Source of the DNA: an uncultured Aquimarina sp.
GTDB lineage: Bacteria > Bacteroidota > Bacteroidia > Flavobacteriales > Flavobacteriaceae
Length of the DNA stretch: 61,078 bases
Assembly (NCBI GenBank): GCA_947493495.1
Contig: CANLRN010000019.1
Coordinates: 1 to 61,078 of the forward strand
Reading direction: 5' to 3'
In this document: piece by piece, positions 38,228-47,685 of the stretch
Layout of the letters: each line of letters begins with the position of its first letter
Numbering within the stretch: the first letter of the stretch is position 1
Translations under genes and position numbers: made by a program
Notes under the pieces: model-generated
Seen by the model: only the letters and a program-made list of their open reading frames with translations
Database searches by the model: none
Told to the model about the DNA's origin: nothing

Positions 38228-38872
38228 TTAGGGCTTGATGTATTTCATTTTCAATGCATATTTGGTAAGTCCTGCAAGGTTTCTAACGTTGAGTTTTGCA
38301 ATCAAGTTTTTTCGATAACTCTCGATAGTATGTTTACTTAGAAATAATTTTTCGGCAATCTCTGTAGTTGTATACTCTTGCGCAATTAAGGTGATAACAT
38401 CAATTTCTCGTTGTGTTAATTTAACGTCTTCACTTTTTTGTTTAGTGAATTTATTTTGAATATAAATGTTTTTAATCTCTTTAGAAAAATACTTTTCTCC
38501 ATTTAGAATAGTTTCTACAGCATTTAAGAACTCTTTTTTCTCGGTGTTTTTGTGTAAATATCCATCAACATCATCCTCAATTAAGCGATCAATCATAGTA
38601 GGGTCTTCATGCATACTCATGACCAAAGTTTTTATTTTTTTATTTTTTTCTTTGATCTTTTTGTTAAGACTAATACCATCTACTTCTGGCATGGAGATAT
38701 CTGTTATGATTAAATCAATATTTTCTGTAGGATTTATTTCCAAGTATTTAATTATATGTTTTCCGTCTCTAGCTGTTAGTACAATATTATATTCTTTTTT
38801 TGCATCCAAGATACTTAGCAAACCTTCTAGGAACATTTTGTGATCATCAACGATTATAAGATTGTGCTTCAT
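38228..38872 (-). CDS. NarL/LuxR-family response regulator
   Basis: A 214-aa two-component regulator. The receiver domain (about 3-122) has the acidic pair in IIVDDHK, phospho-acceptor Asp58 in LIITDISMPEVDG, a switch Ser in TLVMSMHED and the conserved Lys in DGYLHKN. The LuxR-type helix-turn-helix is at about 148-205: LTQREIDVITLIAQEYTTTE, then AEKLFLSKHTIESYRKNL. Its likely partner is the TPR-histidine kinase at 39314-41263 on the same strand. The 441 bp between them hold a MITE-like element, so the two may be separately transcribed. Regulators of this family bind short inverted repeats; the CCCCTG/CAGGGG sites nearby are possible targets (inference). Confidence 0.92.
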   Translation of the reverse strand: MKHNLIIVDDHKMFLEGLLSILDAKKEYNIVLTARDGKHIIKYLEINPTENIDLIITDISMPEVDGISLNKKIKEKNKKIKTLVMSMHEDPTMIDRLIEDDVDGYLHKNTEKKEFLNAVETILNGEKYFSKEIKNIYIQNKFTKQKSEDVKLTQREIDVITLIAQEYTTTEIAEKLFLSKHTIESYRKNLIAKLNVRNLAGLTKYALKMKYIKP

Positions 38873-39007
38873 GTCTTTTGTTTTTCAGAAGTTTGGTTGT
38901 AATCTGGATTTGGCATAAGAAATCGTGTTTTCTACGTTAGAAAAAGTAGCGTAGTTAGTAGTTTAAAATTATTTTTCATGTATGCCTTTAAAATGATAAT
39001 AGTACTT

Positions 39008-39180
39008 AAAGCCGTTTTATGCATTAGAAAATCTACTCCAGTTTCCAGTTGCTGCAAAATATAACGCTACGCTACATTTTTAAGTTTCACCGTAGCGGTG
39101 CTATGCTAAAACTTATAAAATGTCATATTGTATTGCATCTGAAAGCTTCATATCGAAGTTCTAATGCATAAAGTGGGTTT
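39008..39180. mobile_element. MITE-like element between response regulator and kinase
   Basis: The ends (39008-39029 and 39159-39180) are inverted copies with 19 of 22 bases matching (core TTTATGCATTAGAA). The inside is also partly self-complementary, with AAGTTT/AAACTT arms around a CCGTAGCGG centre (39082-39113). It is 173 bp with no gene, and probably inserted within a former kinase-regulator operon. Confidence 0.6.
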
Positions 39181-39313
39181 AATATTTTATTCTATTGATT
39201 ATTTATATGTTGTTTATAGATTTACTATATAAAAATACAAATTACTATAACTAAGAAATCAAAAATTTGCGATACCTGCAAGCGAAATAGTAGCTATTAC
39301 AGTATTGTTTGAT

Positions 39314-41263
39314 CTAAGTAGGATAACTTACAATAAATTTATCCATTTCTATCTTAAACAATGTTCCTCTTTTAGGATGACTATCAATAAGTAATGATCC
39401 CGATAGTTTATCTATTCTGTTTTTAATATTATTTATACCAATTCCTTTATTTTCTTTTAATAAATCTATAGAAAAACCTTTGCCGTCATCATCATAGGTT
39501 ATGTGTAATTTATCTAAAATAGACTCTAATCGTATATTTATCTGTTTTGCTTCGGCATGTTTTAATGTATTGGTAATTAGTTCTTGTAATATTACAAAAA
39601 GCTCATTCTGAATGACAACATTAATTTTATTAAATACCTCTTCTTCAGAAGATACTAAATTGATTTTTAACTCAGTTACCTCATTAATATTATTTATATA
39701 TTCTTTTAATATTTCTATATATTCGTTTTTTCTATTTTTTTTAGGAATTGTATTATGAGATATTTCGCGTACTTTTTGATATGTATGATCTATCAAATTT
39801 TGGATTTTTTCAATTTCTAAGGCTTTAGTTCCTTCTATAAGTAATTTTATTGCCGCAAGATCATTTCCAATAGAATCGTGTAATCCCTGAGCAATTCGAG
39901 TTCGTTCTTTATCTTGTCCGTCAATAGTTGCTTTTATTAATTTTAATTCCTGTTCTTTCATCAAGGAATTAATTTTTTCAGTAGTTACCTGTTTTTGAGT
40001 TTTATTGAGCTCTTTTTGTGTCTTTAATTTTTGATAATACCCCAGAGCAAACAACAAAATTAGAGTGATAAGTATTGCAGAAATTATTAATATTAAGGTA
40101 TTGATATATATCTGTTTTTCTTTGTCTTTTTTAAGCTGATTATTTTCCTTTTCTTTCTGTAGGGTTTCGTATTTTATTTCTATTTCATTAATTTCTTTAG
40201 CTTTTTGAAGTTGATTAATAGAATCATTAATGATAGCATATTCTTCGTGATATTGTAGCGCTTGTTTGAAGTTTTGATTTTGCATTGCTACTATTTTTAA
40301 ATTATCATAGCAGAATAACATTTCAATTAAATTACCTTCCTGTTTTCTCTCATCTAATAAAAGCAAAAGTGTTTTTTTTGCCTGATTTACTTTATTTCTT
40401 TCTATATAGATAGTAATTAATTCTTTTTTTGCTTCGTTTTTTAGATAAGAAATTTTCATTTCTTCTCCTCGTTTAATAATCTTCTTAAGCTGAGGGATTA
40501 TTTCATTTTTTTTGCCTGTGTATTTTATATTTTTAGCAACATTTAAGCGAATAGCTAAGTCATAATATGGATTTTGATTAATTTTTAATGCTTTGTTATT
40601 ATACTCATCAGATTTATTATAGTCTCCTAATATTTGATACACGCGGCCTAATGACATCATTGAACCTACCGCAACATCAATATCACTGCTTTTGGTTACT
40701 TTTTCTAATAAAGTAATTGCTTTATCAAATTTTTGATCATAAGAATACAGATCCGCTAAAAATAAAGTAAAACGATCTCTCTCATTATATAGTTGCCAAT
40801 TTTCTGCTTTCTCTAATCCCTCAATGATTGTTTTTTTTGCTCTTTTAAAAAGTCCTTTACTCAAAAAAGAATTGGCAATGCTAATATATGCCAGAATATG
40901 TCGTTTATTTTTTATAGAATCGTGAGAAAATTCATTGAATTCTAATGCTTTTTTAGAATAATATAGTGCTGAATCTGATTCTCTGGTCTGTTCTAAAAAA
41001 TAACAAGAAATCTGATGGGTTAGCTTTGATTTACTAGCATCTGTCTTTAATTTTTTTAATAGTTTGTGTGATAATCTATAAGATGCTTCTTTATCATTTT
41101 GGCCATAAAATAGCTTAGTTACTTTATTTACTTCTTCTCGTTCTTTGTCCTCAGCTAGCCTTAACTCATTAATTTGATCTTCAGTAATTTTTTTTTGAGA
41201 TAAAATCTTTGTAGTAAAAAATAGTAAAAGAATACTAAATAAAAAGGGTTGTGTAAACCTCAT
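39314..41263 (-). CDS. TPR-containing membrane sensor histidine kinase
   Basis: A 649-aa kinase built like the one at 11753. It has a signal peptide (about 1-22), tetratricopeptide repeats over about 70-340 (KALKINQNPYYDLAIRLNVA and similar), and one membrane helix (about 388-408, LILIISAILITLILLFALGY). A HisKA_3 domain has RIAQGLHDSIGNDLAAIKLL (His462), and the HATPase domain has an N-box (ELITNTLKHAEA), DDDGKGF and GIGINNIKNRI. The last residues follow the ATP lid normally, so it is complete. It lies upstream of the NarL-type regulator at 38228 and is its likely partner. The stimulus is unknown. Confidence 0.92.
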   Translation of the reverse strand: MRFTQPFLFSILLLFFTTKILSQKKITEDQINELRLAEDKEREEVNKVTKLFYGQNDKEASYRLSHKLLKKLKTDASKSKLTHQISCYFLEQTRESDSALYYSKKALEFNEFSHDSIKNKRHILAYISIANSFLSKGLFKRAKKTIIEGLEKAENWQLYNERDRFTLFLADLYSYDQKFDKAITLLEKVTKSSDIDVAVGSMMSLGRVYQILGDYNKSDEYNNKALKINQNPYYDLAIRLNVAKNIKYTGKKNEIIPQLKKIIKRGEEMKISYLKNEAKKELITIYIERNKVNQAKKTLLLLLDERKQEGNLIEMLFCYDNLKIVAMQNQNFKQALQYHEEYAIINDSINQLQKAKEINEIEIKYETLQKEKENNQLKKDKEKQIYINTLILIISAILITLILLFALGYYQKLKTQKELNKTQKQVTTEKINSLMKEQELKLIKATIDGQDKERTRIAQGLHDSIGNDLAAIKLLIEGTKALEIEKIQNLIDHTYQKVREISHNTIPKKNRKNEYIEILKEYINNINEVTELKINLVSSEEEVFNKINVVIQNELFVILQELITNTLKHAEAKQINIRLESILDKLHITYDDDGKGFSIDLLKENKGIGINNIKNRIDKLSGSLLIDSHPKRGTLFKIEMDKFIVSYPT

Positions 41264-41574
41264 ATATTAAAATATATCATTGTACCATGTAATTATTCCA
41301 AAAATAACTAATCTTCTCTTAAAATCAGATCAAAAAGCACAAATTATATCGTTTTTTTTAACAATATATTTAGAATTATTTATGATTCGAAGTCTTTTCT
41401 GTTTTTTAGTGGTATTAATTTAGGTTTTTATAAGCGCAATTTTAGAATATTGTCTTAGGATTTTAATTGAGAATTGTCTTCAACAGGCTTCAGATTAAAA
41501 AATGATAAAGCTTAACTTAACGATATAGATAAACCTGTTAAATTCTTACTTTAATTATATTATATAATACCTAT
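41264..41574. other. intergenic region without recognisable features
   Basis: A very AT-rich 311-bp gap upstream of the kinase gene. I see no gene, no strong hairpin and no clear TTG/TAnnTTTG promoter on either strand; it must contain the kinase promoter. Confidence 0.4.
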
Positions 41575-41973
41575 TTACAAGGCTTCTACACCAGCTTTGG
41601 CGACGGCATGATCATTTTCTACTGTACTTCCGCTTACTCCAATAGCACCGATTACGTGTCCTTGTTCATTTTTAATAGGGATTCCTCCAGGAAAAGTGAT
41701 AAGCCCATTATTAGAATGTTCGATATTGTATAAAGCGCCTCCAGGTTGAGATAATTCGCCTATCGCTCCAGTATTCATATCAAAAAAACGAGCGGTTTTT
41801 GCTTTCTTAATAGATATATCTAATGAACCTAACCATGCGTCATTCATACGGGCAAATGCAACTAGATTGGCACCACTATCTACAATAGCAATATTCATTT
41901 TTGTATGTAATGCTACTGATTTTTCTTTTGCGGCTAGAATTATTTTTTCTGCTTGTTCTAAAGTGATATTCAT
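41575..41973 (-). CDS. GlcG/HbpS family protein
   Basis: A 132-aa protein of the GlcG/HbpS fold. Typical segments are [15 protein letters not shown] at the start, [31 protein letters not shown] and [20 protein letters not shown], then AKAGVEAL at the end. HbpS of Streptomyces binds haem. Other members accompany glycolate or diol metabolism, so the name alone does not fix the role. No signal peptide, so this copy is cytoplasmic. It appears to be a single-gene unit with no functional partner beside it. Confidence 0.85.
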   Translation of the reverse strand: MNITLEQAEKIILAAKEKSVALHTKMNIAIVDSGANLVAFARMNDAWLGSLDISIKKAKTARFFDMNTGAIGELSQPGGALYNIEHSNNGLITFPGGIPIKNEQGHVIGAIGVSGSTVENDHAVAKAGVEAL

Positions 41974-42168
41974 TGTTTTTTTTAATACCTTATAATTTTA
42001 AACCTAAAGTAAACGGATTGGTTTGATTTCTATATATGCGTTAAGGATACTTTATGATTTTATATTTTTTTAGAATTTGAAATGTTAATTATTACTTTTT
42101 TAAAACTATGAGTTAAATAAACTACTTCTTTTTATACTAATTTAAAGGCTAATTTTAAAACCATTATT

Positions 42169-42345
42169 ATGTTAAAATCAATTTTAGCCTTACAGGGATT
42201 AAAAATTCTGACTAGAAAAGAGAAAAATGCATTGAACGCAGGAAGTCCTCCTAATTGTTGGGTTGCATGCCCTGAGTATGCAATGCGAGTATGTACTTTA
42301 CAAACAGGGATTTATACAGGAGAATGCGACTGTAATTGTTACTGA
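42169..42345 (+). CDS. six-cysteine small peptide with bacteriocin-type leader
   Basis: A 58-aa reading frame with ATG at 42169 and TGA at 42343. The first 25 residues (LKSILALQGLKILTRKEK, then NALNAG) resemble the leader of Bacteroidota double-glycine-type peptides: hydrophobic spacing, a charged K-E-K turn, and a final small-residue pair, here Ala-Gly instead of Gly-Gly. The remaining 33 residues hold six cysteines (30, 34, 42, 53, 55, 57), several aromatic residues and no further leader-like part. A strong hairpin at 42354-42376 follows directly. No peptidase-containing exporter or modification enzyme is in the window. The mature function (toxin, signal or metal-binding peptide) is unknown. 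Confidence 0.7.
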   Translation: MLKSILALQGLKILTRKEKNALNAGSPPNCWVACPEYAMRVCTLQTGIYTGECDCNCY

Positions 42346-42353
42346 AAAAGTAT

Positions 42354-42376
42354 GAAGCGGGATTTTTTCCCGCTTC
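42354..42376 (+). terminator. hairpin after the cysteine-rich peptide gene
   Basis: A perfect 9-bp stem (GAAGCGGGA with TCCCGCTTC) around five T, 9 bp after the stop codon. The T-run after it is weak, but position and stem strength fit a terminator and support the small gene upstream as real. Confidence 0.75.
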
Positions 42377-42617
42377 TATAATAATACTATTTGTTGTTTG
42401 AATTTACTGTAAAAGAAAATTAGTGATTTTTACTTCAGTAAACCTATCTGTCGACAAAAAGGAATAGAAATCAATCATAGAAATGCTATGATTTATACCC
42501 AGTCAAGCTGAGTACGAGCTTTTATTCTGAAACTGAGGTAAAAAGCTTGCGCTCAATTAGATTGAGTAAATATTTTATTCTAGTAAATTCAAAATAGTAA
42601 ATGTCATAAATCAAAAC

Positions 42618-42809
42618 TTATTTTTTTTCAGACAAACTAAATGTTTTAGTCTCTGTATTTTCCTCTTTTGTCTCTACAAGCTCTATGGTATTATCATCAT
42701 TAAATTTTCCTTCTTTTTTCTGAAAGAAAATAGGAACAGGAATTAGAGCGACCATGATTATAAACGTGAGTAAGACGATACGTCGAATTGTTTTTTTAAA
42801 TCTTTTCAT
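42618..42809 (-). CDS. small single-pass membrane protein, unknown
   Basis: 63 residues: a basic start (MKRFKKTIRR), one hydrophobic helix (about 12-29, VLLTFIIMVALIPVPIFF), then a charged Glu/Lys/Thr-rich tail containing DDNTIELVETKEE. The NTIELV string recurs in the 123-aa protein at 43066, also after a membrane helix, so the two may be related. No known family. Coding is supported by normal composition and by that shared string, not by a recognised promoter. Confidence 0.55.
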   Translation of the reverse strand: MKRFKKTIRRIVLLTFIIMVALIPVPIFFQKKEGKFNDDNTIELVETKEENTETKTFSLSEKK

Positions 42810-42995
42810 TTTTTAGAATAGTGTAAACCGCTAGCAGATGAGATAGCGAGGTTAATTTTATTAGTGAAACTCTGGTTTGAAAAATTGCGTAGCAATGCCT
42901 ATAAATCAGGTAGTTGAACTAATCTCAATTTTTAAGCGGGATCTCAGGCCTAATACCTCTAAGCTAGCTTCGGGATCTTGAAAATTATTTTCAGT

Positions 42996-43029
42996 TGAAT
43001 GCCTCATGAGCTTGCTCCGAGGTAGTTTA
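42996..43029. repeat. dispersed 34-bp repeat, copy 1
   Basis: Matches 59386-59419 at 31 of 34 positions, around the core TGAGCTTGCTCC. It lies in the 256-bp gap between the two small membrane-protein genes, which otherwise holds no recognisable feature. Confidence 0.6.
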
Positions 43030-43065
43030 CTTTAAAATTAGCTAAAAAGCTTAATAGTGAGAGTG

Positions 43066-43437
43066 TTATTTTATATGAAAGGAGTCTTCTTCAGAAGTAT
43101 AATTACTATTTAAACAAAACAGCGTTTTACGTGTTATTGCCAAAATAATGCAATTGTCAAATTCGTTATCCTTATTCAAAGCAATACTATGATGATATTG
43201 CGATAGTATTCGTAAATGGTTACTATAAGGAACAAAATAAGTAATCTTATGCAGCGAATTTCTATGAGAAAGTGTTTTTGGTTGCACTGTTTTCTCAGAA
43301 ATAACGAGTTCAATTGTATTTTCTGCAGCAATTGGTTGTGTATAATTAGAATACCCCCCAATACCAATAAATAGGAATAGCGTAATGAACCAAGTTGAAA
43401 TCAGATTTTTAGTAGGTGTAAAAATAGTGCTTAACAT
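43066..43437 (-). CDS. small membrane or exported protein, unknown
   Basis: 123 residues with an N-terminal hydrophobic helix (about 14-28, TWFITLFLFIGIGGY), followed by ENTIELVISEKTVQPKT, which resembles the 63-aa neighbour, and a His/Tyr/Asn-rich soluble end. A good -7 box (TATCTTTG on the minus strand at 43453-43446) sits just before the ATG and would give a nearly leaderless message. It is divergent from prfA. Function unknown. Confidence 0.5.
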   Translation of the reverse strand: MLSTIFTPTKNLISTWFITLFLFIGIGGYSNYTQPIAAENTIELVISEKTVQPKTLSHRNSLHKITYFVPYSNHLRILSQYHHSIALNKDNEFDNCIILAITRKTLFCLNSNYTSEEDSFHIK

Positions 43438-43523
43438 ATTGATTACAAAGATACATTTTTTTTGAATTTATAATTCACTCTGATAAGATCGAAATGGTAA
43501 TATGACCTTTTCATAAAAAAACG

Positions 43524-43531
43524 TATTTTTG
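43524..43531 (+). promoter_or_regulatory. prfA -7 box
   Basis: TATTTTTG, a perfect TAnnTTTG, 30 bp before the prfA ATG. No good TTG lies at the -33 position, so this is a partial promoter match. Confidence 0.45.
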
Positions 43532-43561
43532 CCAATTCCACAGCATAGGATAGATAGCATT

Positions 43562-44638
43562 ATGATTGATAAATTAAATATTGTAAAGCAACGATTTGAT
43601 GAGGTAAATGATTTGATCATTCAACCTGATATTATTGCAGATCAAAAGCGGTACGTAAAACTTAACAAAGAATATAAAGATCTTAAGTCTCTTATGGACG
43701 AGAGAGCAATATATATAGAGCTCACTAATAACCTAAAAGAAGCCGAAGAGATTATTGCAGATGGGAGTGATCCAGAAATGGTAGAAATGGCAAAAATGCA
43801 ATTAGAAGAAGCGAAAGAAGCCTTGCCAGAATTAGAGGAGAAAATTCGTTTTATGTTAGTACCTAAAGATCCTGAGGATGCTAAAAACTGTGTGGTAGAA
43901 ATCAGAGCAGGAACTGGAGGAGATGAAGCTAGTATTTTTGCTGGAGATTTATTTAGAATGTATACCAAATATTGCGAAGGCAAAGGTTGGAGCACCAGTA
44001 TCGTAGATCTAAGTGAGGGAACCAGTGGAGGATATAAAGAAATTATTTTTGAAGTAAATGGCGAAGATGCCTATGGAACGATGAAGTTCGAAGCTGGAGT
44101 GCATCGAGTACAGCGTGTACCACAGACGGAGACTCAAGGGCGAGTACATACTAGTGCTGCTACGGTTATGGTCTTACCAGAGGCAGAAGAGTTTGATGTA
44201 GAACTGGATATGACCGAAGTACGAATAGAGCGAACAACTTCTACAGGTCCTGGAGGACAATCGGTAAATACTACTTATTCTGCTATCAAGTTACATCACG
44301 AACCTACAGGCATGATTGTAAGTTGCCAGGATCAGAAATCCTCTCATAAAAACTTAGAAAAAGCATTAAAAGTACTGCGTTCTAGATTGTATGATATAGA
44401 ACTAGAGAAAAAACAAGCTGCTGATTCTGCCAAACGTAAAAGTATGGTGTCTTCTGGAGATCGATCAGCAAAAATTAGAACCTATAACTATCCTCAAGGT
44501 CGTGTAACAGACCATCGTATTGGCCTGACATTATATGATCTCAGTAATATTATTAATGGAGATATCCAAAAGATTGTGGATGAACTTCAATTGGTAGAGA
44601 ATACAGAGAAGCTAAAGGAATCTAATGAGATTTTTTAA
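43562..44638 (+). CDS. prfA: peptide chain release factor 1
   Basis: Terminates translation at UAA and UAG on the ribosome. The 358-aa protein has the universally conserved GGQ motif in [19 protein letters not shown] and an acidic helical N-domain. The codon-recognition segment is the RF1 type rather than RF2: there is no SPF, and the loop region reads [20 protein letters not shown]. The frame extends upstream to a TTG at 43529, but ATG 43562 ([14 protein letters not shown]) gives the family start. Monocistronic; the gene after it is convergent. Confidence 0.95.
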   Translation: MIDKLNIVKQRFDEVNDLIIQPDIIADQKRYVKLNKEYKDLKSLMDERAIYIELTNNLKEAEEIIADGSDPEMVEMAKMQLEEAKEALPELEEKIRFMLVPKDPEDAKNCVVEIRAGTGGDEASIFAGDLFRMYTKYCEGKGWSTSIVDLSEGTSGGYKEIIFEVNGEDAYGTMKFEAGVHRVQRVPQTETQGRVHTSAATVMVLPEAEEFDVELDMTEVRIERTTSTGPGGQSVNTTYSAIKLHHEPTGMIVSCQDQKSSHKNLEKALKVLRSRLYDIELEKKQAADSAKRKSMVSSGDRSAKIRTYNYPQGRVTDHRIGLTLYDLSNIINGDIQKIVDELQLVENTEKLKESNEIF

Positions 44639-44697
44639 CCAATTAAAAAGCCTAAGTGAAGTTTTATATATCCGGCTAGGTATTTAAGTCTATGAGA

Positions 44698-46344
44698 CTA
44701 ATGTACCTGATAATGCTTCTTCTGGTATTCTGAAGGTGTAACACCCACTAAGTTTTTAAAAACTCTATTAAAAGATGATTTGCTAGGAAATCCCGCTTCA
44801 TAACCAATAGCAAGAACCTTATAATGTTCGAATTTAGGGTCTCTCATCAATTGTTTTGCTCTGTCTACTCGATATAGGTTGATAAAGTTGTTAAAGTTTT
44901 TCTGAAAACAGACATTAAGTACTTCTGAAAAAAAATGTGGTGTCATTCCTAATGTTTTAGCAAAACTGGATTGTTTGATTTCATGGTTCAAGTATGGTTT
45001 TTCTTGCTCCATAAAATCTAGAATACGATCCATATGTTTTTTTTGTTCCTCTGGTGATATCGAAGATTTTTTTGGCTTCTTTTTTACAGAATTGTTATCT
45101 GGAGTGTTTTCTTTGATGTGTTTGGCAAACGTATTAAGTTTATCTCGCAAAGCTTCATTTTCATTTTCTAATAACAACTTACTTTCAGATAGCTGAAAGG
45201 ATTCTCGGATTACTTTTTTTCTTTTATTCCAATAGAGTATAGAGCATATTAGGAATACAATAATAAGAATAGCTCCTATAAAAATATAGACTTTTTTTTC
45301 CTTGCTAAGAAATACAATTGATTTTTGTTGCTTGTCTATAATTTTAGATTTAGCTTCAGATTCTTTTTCTATTTTTAACCGTTGCGCATTAGAAAGTGTT
45401 TTTAAGTATTTATCTCGAGTTTCTGTATATAGTTTTTGTTCTTCTAAAGAATTTTTAATACGATCTAAAGATTCATAAACCTTAGCCAGATACTGATGGG
45501 AATCCATTTTTATTTTTAGGAAATTTCCACTGCTAGCAATAGCCTTTACTTCTTTTAGTAAAGAAAGTGCTTTTGTCAAATTTTTTAATTCGAAATAAGA
45601 AACAGCCATACTAAATTTTGCCAGAGCTTCACTCTCTACAGATTCTTTTTCTGTGATTCTATCTAATGCTTCCTGGCTATTTTGAATGGCCTCTTGATAG
45701 CGACCTAGATTTCGTAGACAATCTGATATGTTAATAAACGTTCTGATGACATAATCTTTTCTTTCCATCTTTATGGCTAGGTCCTTCGACGTATACATAT
45801 ATTCTAATGCTTCAGAAAACTTTTTTTGGTGTAAAGCAGAAGTTCCTAATATACTATAAGCAACGGTAAGCGTTTGGTCAGGATTTTCTTGATATTCTGC
45901 TAGCTCAAGTATTTTGATCATAGTCTTATCTGCCATTTCATAGTCGCCAATGGCGATATACAAATTGCCTAGATTTGCGGAAACAAGAATTTGTAAAAAT
46001 GAAGTTTCGGGGATTGACTTTTTTAGTTCTTCAGCTTCTAAATATGTGGATAATGATTTCTGATATTGATCAGTCTGCTGATAATAAATAGCAATATTGA
46101 CTAGTGATCTTATCTGAACTTCAAGTAGATTGTTGGTTGTAGCGATGGCAAGAACTATATCACTATATTTTTTGAAAGCTTCTAAATCTCCAGCTCTATA
46201 CGCAGCAGCAGACAACTCTTTATATTTAATGATGCTGTCTTGTGTCGCAGGATTTTGAGCATCGTTGTTTTGTATATTGGTAAAAGTAGATGCAAAAAAC
46301 GTATTGACACACAAAAAGATAAAGATACAGAATCTTGTTTTCAT
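44698..46344 (-). CDS. membrane-bound TPR regulator with AraC-type DNA-binding domain
   Basis: A 548-aa one-component regulator. It has a signal peptide (about 1-18), an exported TPR array (about 40-310) and one membrane helix (about 352-371, FIGAILIIVFLICSILYW). A coiled cytoplasmic segment and a C-terminal AraC helix-turn-helix (about 435-545) follow: FAKTLGMTPHFFSEVLNVCF, then AIGYEAGFPSKSSFNRVFKN and GVTPSEYQKKH. The layout mirrors the two TPR-histidine kinases in this window with a DNA-binding output instead of a kinase, so the sensor reads from outside the membrane and acts on DNA directly. Its targets are unknown. It is 49 bp downstream of lgt on the same strand. Confidence 0.9.
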   Translation of the reverse strand: MKTRFCIFIFLCVNTFFASTFTNIQNNDAQNPATQDSIIKYKELSAAAYRAGDLEAFKKYSDIVLAIATTNNLLEVQIRSLVNIAIYYQQTDQYQKSLSTYLEAEELKKSIPETSFLQILVSANLGNLYIAIGDYEMADKTMIKILELAEYQENPDQTLTVAYSILGTSALHQKKFSEALEYMYTSKDLAIKMERKDYVIRTFINISDCLRNLGRYQEAIQNSQEALDRITEKESVESEALAKFSMAVSYFELKNLTKALSLLKEVKAIASSGNFLKIKMDSHQYLAKVYESLDRIKNSLEEQKLYTETRDKYLKTLSNAQRLKIEKESEAKSKIIDKQQKSIVFLSKEKKVYIFIGAILIIVFLICSILYWNKRKKVIRESFQLSESKLLLENENEALRDKLNTFAKHIKENTPDNNSVKKKPKKSSISPEEQKKHMDRILDFMEQEKPYLNHEIKQSSFAKTLGMTPHFFSEVLNVCFQKNFNNFINLYRVDRAKQLMRDPKFEHYKVLAIGYEAGFPSKSSFNRVFKNLVGVTPSEYQKKHYQVH

Positions 46345-46393
46345 AGTGTTGCTGTTACTTCATCTGGTATTTAAATTAGTATTTCAAAGTAGA

Positions 46394-47326
46394 TTACTTA
46401 GGGTTTTCATTAATTTTCTTAGCTCTTACTATAAAATAAAGCCCAACAAGTACAAAAGGGATACTTAACCATTGCCCAGTAGATAATATTCCTAAAGCGT
46501 TTTCGAACCCTCCTTGGCTTGATTTCACATATTCTACGAAGAATCGTACGGTGAATATAAGTGCTAGATATGTGCCGAATAAAAAACCTCTATAAAGCCT
46601 CTTATCCGTTTTCCAATATAACAACCAGAGTATAAGCGATACAAAAATATACCCAAAAGCTTCATATAACTGCGCAGGATGTAGATATGGAACAGATTCT
46701 AATAGATCACTATATTTAGGGTTTTCTGTTATAGCTGTATATGCTTCATTTATATTTTTAATTCCTGTTTCTTTTACTGCTTTAGATTTACTAAGAGTTG
46801 ATCGTATAAATTTTACACCAAGAGAGAAATCTCCAGATGGTTTTCCAACAATTTCTGAGTTAAAAAAATTACCTAATCGCACAAAAATACCTCCAGTAGC
46901 GGCAGCAATAGTAACTCTATCCATAATCCATAAAGGATGCTTGTGCAACACTTTTTTAGCATAGTAATACATTGCAATAACAAAAGCTATGGCTGCACCG
47001 TGACTTGCTAGTCCAGTAAAACCAGTAAATTCGAATTCAGGCTTAAAACGTATAGGAAGAAGGATTTCTAATAAATTATTGCGGTAATACTCCCAATCAT
47101 AAAAAAATACATGACCTAGTCTGGCACCTAATAGTGTACCAATAACGGCATAGATAAATACACTATCTAATTTCTCCATAGAGAGTTTCTCACGGATATA
47201 AATCTTCTTGGTAAGATACCAGCCTAATGAGAATGCCACGACAAACATTAAACTATAAAAACGTATAATAAAAAATCCTAGATCTATTCCTTCTATTGGA
47301 TTCCATATAATTTTAGAAAATATCAT
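46394..47326 (-). CDS. lgt: prolipoprotein diacylglyceryl transferase
   Basis: An inner-membrane enzyme that moves diacylglycerol from phosphatidylglycerol to the lipobox cysteine of prolipoproteins; the lipoproteins in this window need it. The 310-aa protein has about seven membrane helices. Family motifs seen: SHGAAIAF (His of the active region), RLGNFFNSEIVG (family RxGNFxN), and HPAQLYEA near the C-terminal third. The ATG at 47326 (MIFSKIIWNP) is preferred over the TTG at 47332. It lies after yidD, with 114 bp between them. Confidence 0.95.
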   Translation of the reverse strand: MIFSKIIWNPIEGIDLGFFIIRFYSLMFVVAFSLGWYLTKKIYIREKLSMEKLDSVFIYAVIGTLLGARLGHVFFYDWEYYRNNLLEILLPIRFKPEFEFTGFTGLASHGAAIAFVIAMYYYAKKVLHKHPLWIMDRVTIAAATGGIFVRLGNFFNSEIVGKPSGDFSLGVKFIRSTLSKSKAVKETGIKNINEAYTAITENPKYSDLLESVPYLHPAQLYEAFGYIFVSLILWLLYWKTDKRLYRGFLFGTYLALIFTVRFFVEYVKSSQGGFENALGILSTGQWLSIPFVLVGLYFIVRAKKINENPK

Positions 47327-47440
47327 ATACAATTTTTTTTCAAACGTAAATATAGCTATTCTATAAGAAACTGGTTAGCTGTATTAAAGAATTAGGACTA
47401 CAATGCTTATTAATTAATTTGTGGTTAGTCAATGCTTTTT

Positions 47441-47683
47441 TTAGGGGACAGGATCATAGCCTTTTCCTCCCCAAGGATGACAGCTAAAAATACGTTTAAT
47501 AGCTAATCTACCACCTTTAAACAGCCCGTGTTTTTGCAGAGCTTCTACAGTATAATGTGAACAAGTAGGTTGATATCGACAAGTCACTGGAGTATATGGC
47601 GAAATGATATGTTGATATATTTTGATAAGCCCAATAAAAGGAGCTATCATTATTTTTTTTAAAGTTACTGTAGTTACGTTCAT
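47441..47683 (-). CDS. yidD: membrane protein insertion efficiency factor
   Basis: A short 80-aa protein with an amphipathic N-terminus and the complete family signature: [20 protein letters not shown], then a Ser/His/Tyr-rich stretch and [14 protein letters not shown] at the end. YidD helps YidC insert inner-membrane proteins. It starts 2 bp after the cysS stop and is probably co-transcribed with it; yidC is not in this window. Confidence 0.95.
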   Translation of the reverse strand: MNVTTVTLKKIMIAPFIGLIKIYQHIISPYTPVTCRYQPTCSHYTVEALQKHGLFKGGRLAIKRIFSCHPWGGKGYDPVP

Positions 47684-47685
47684 AC

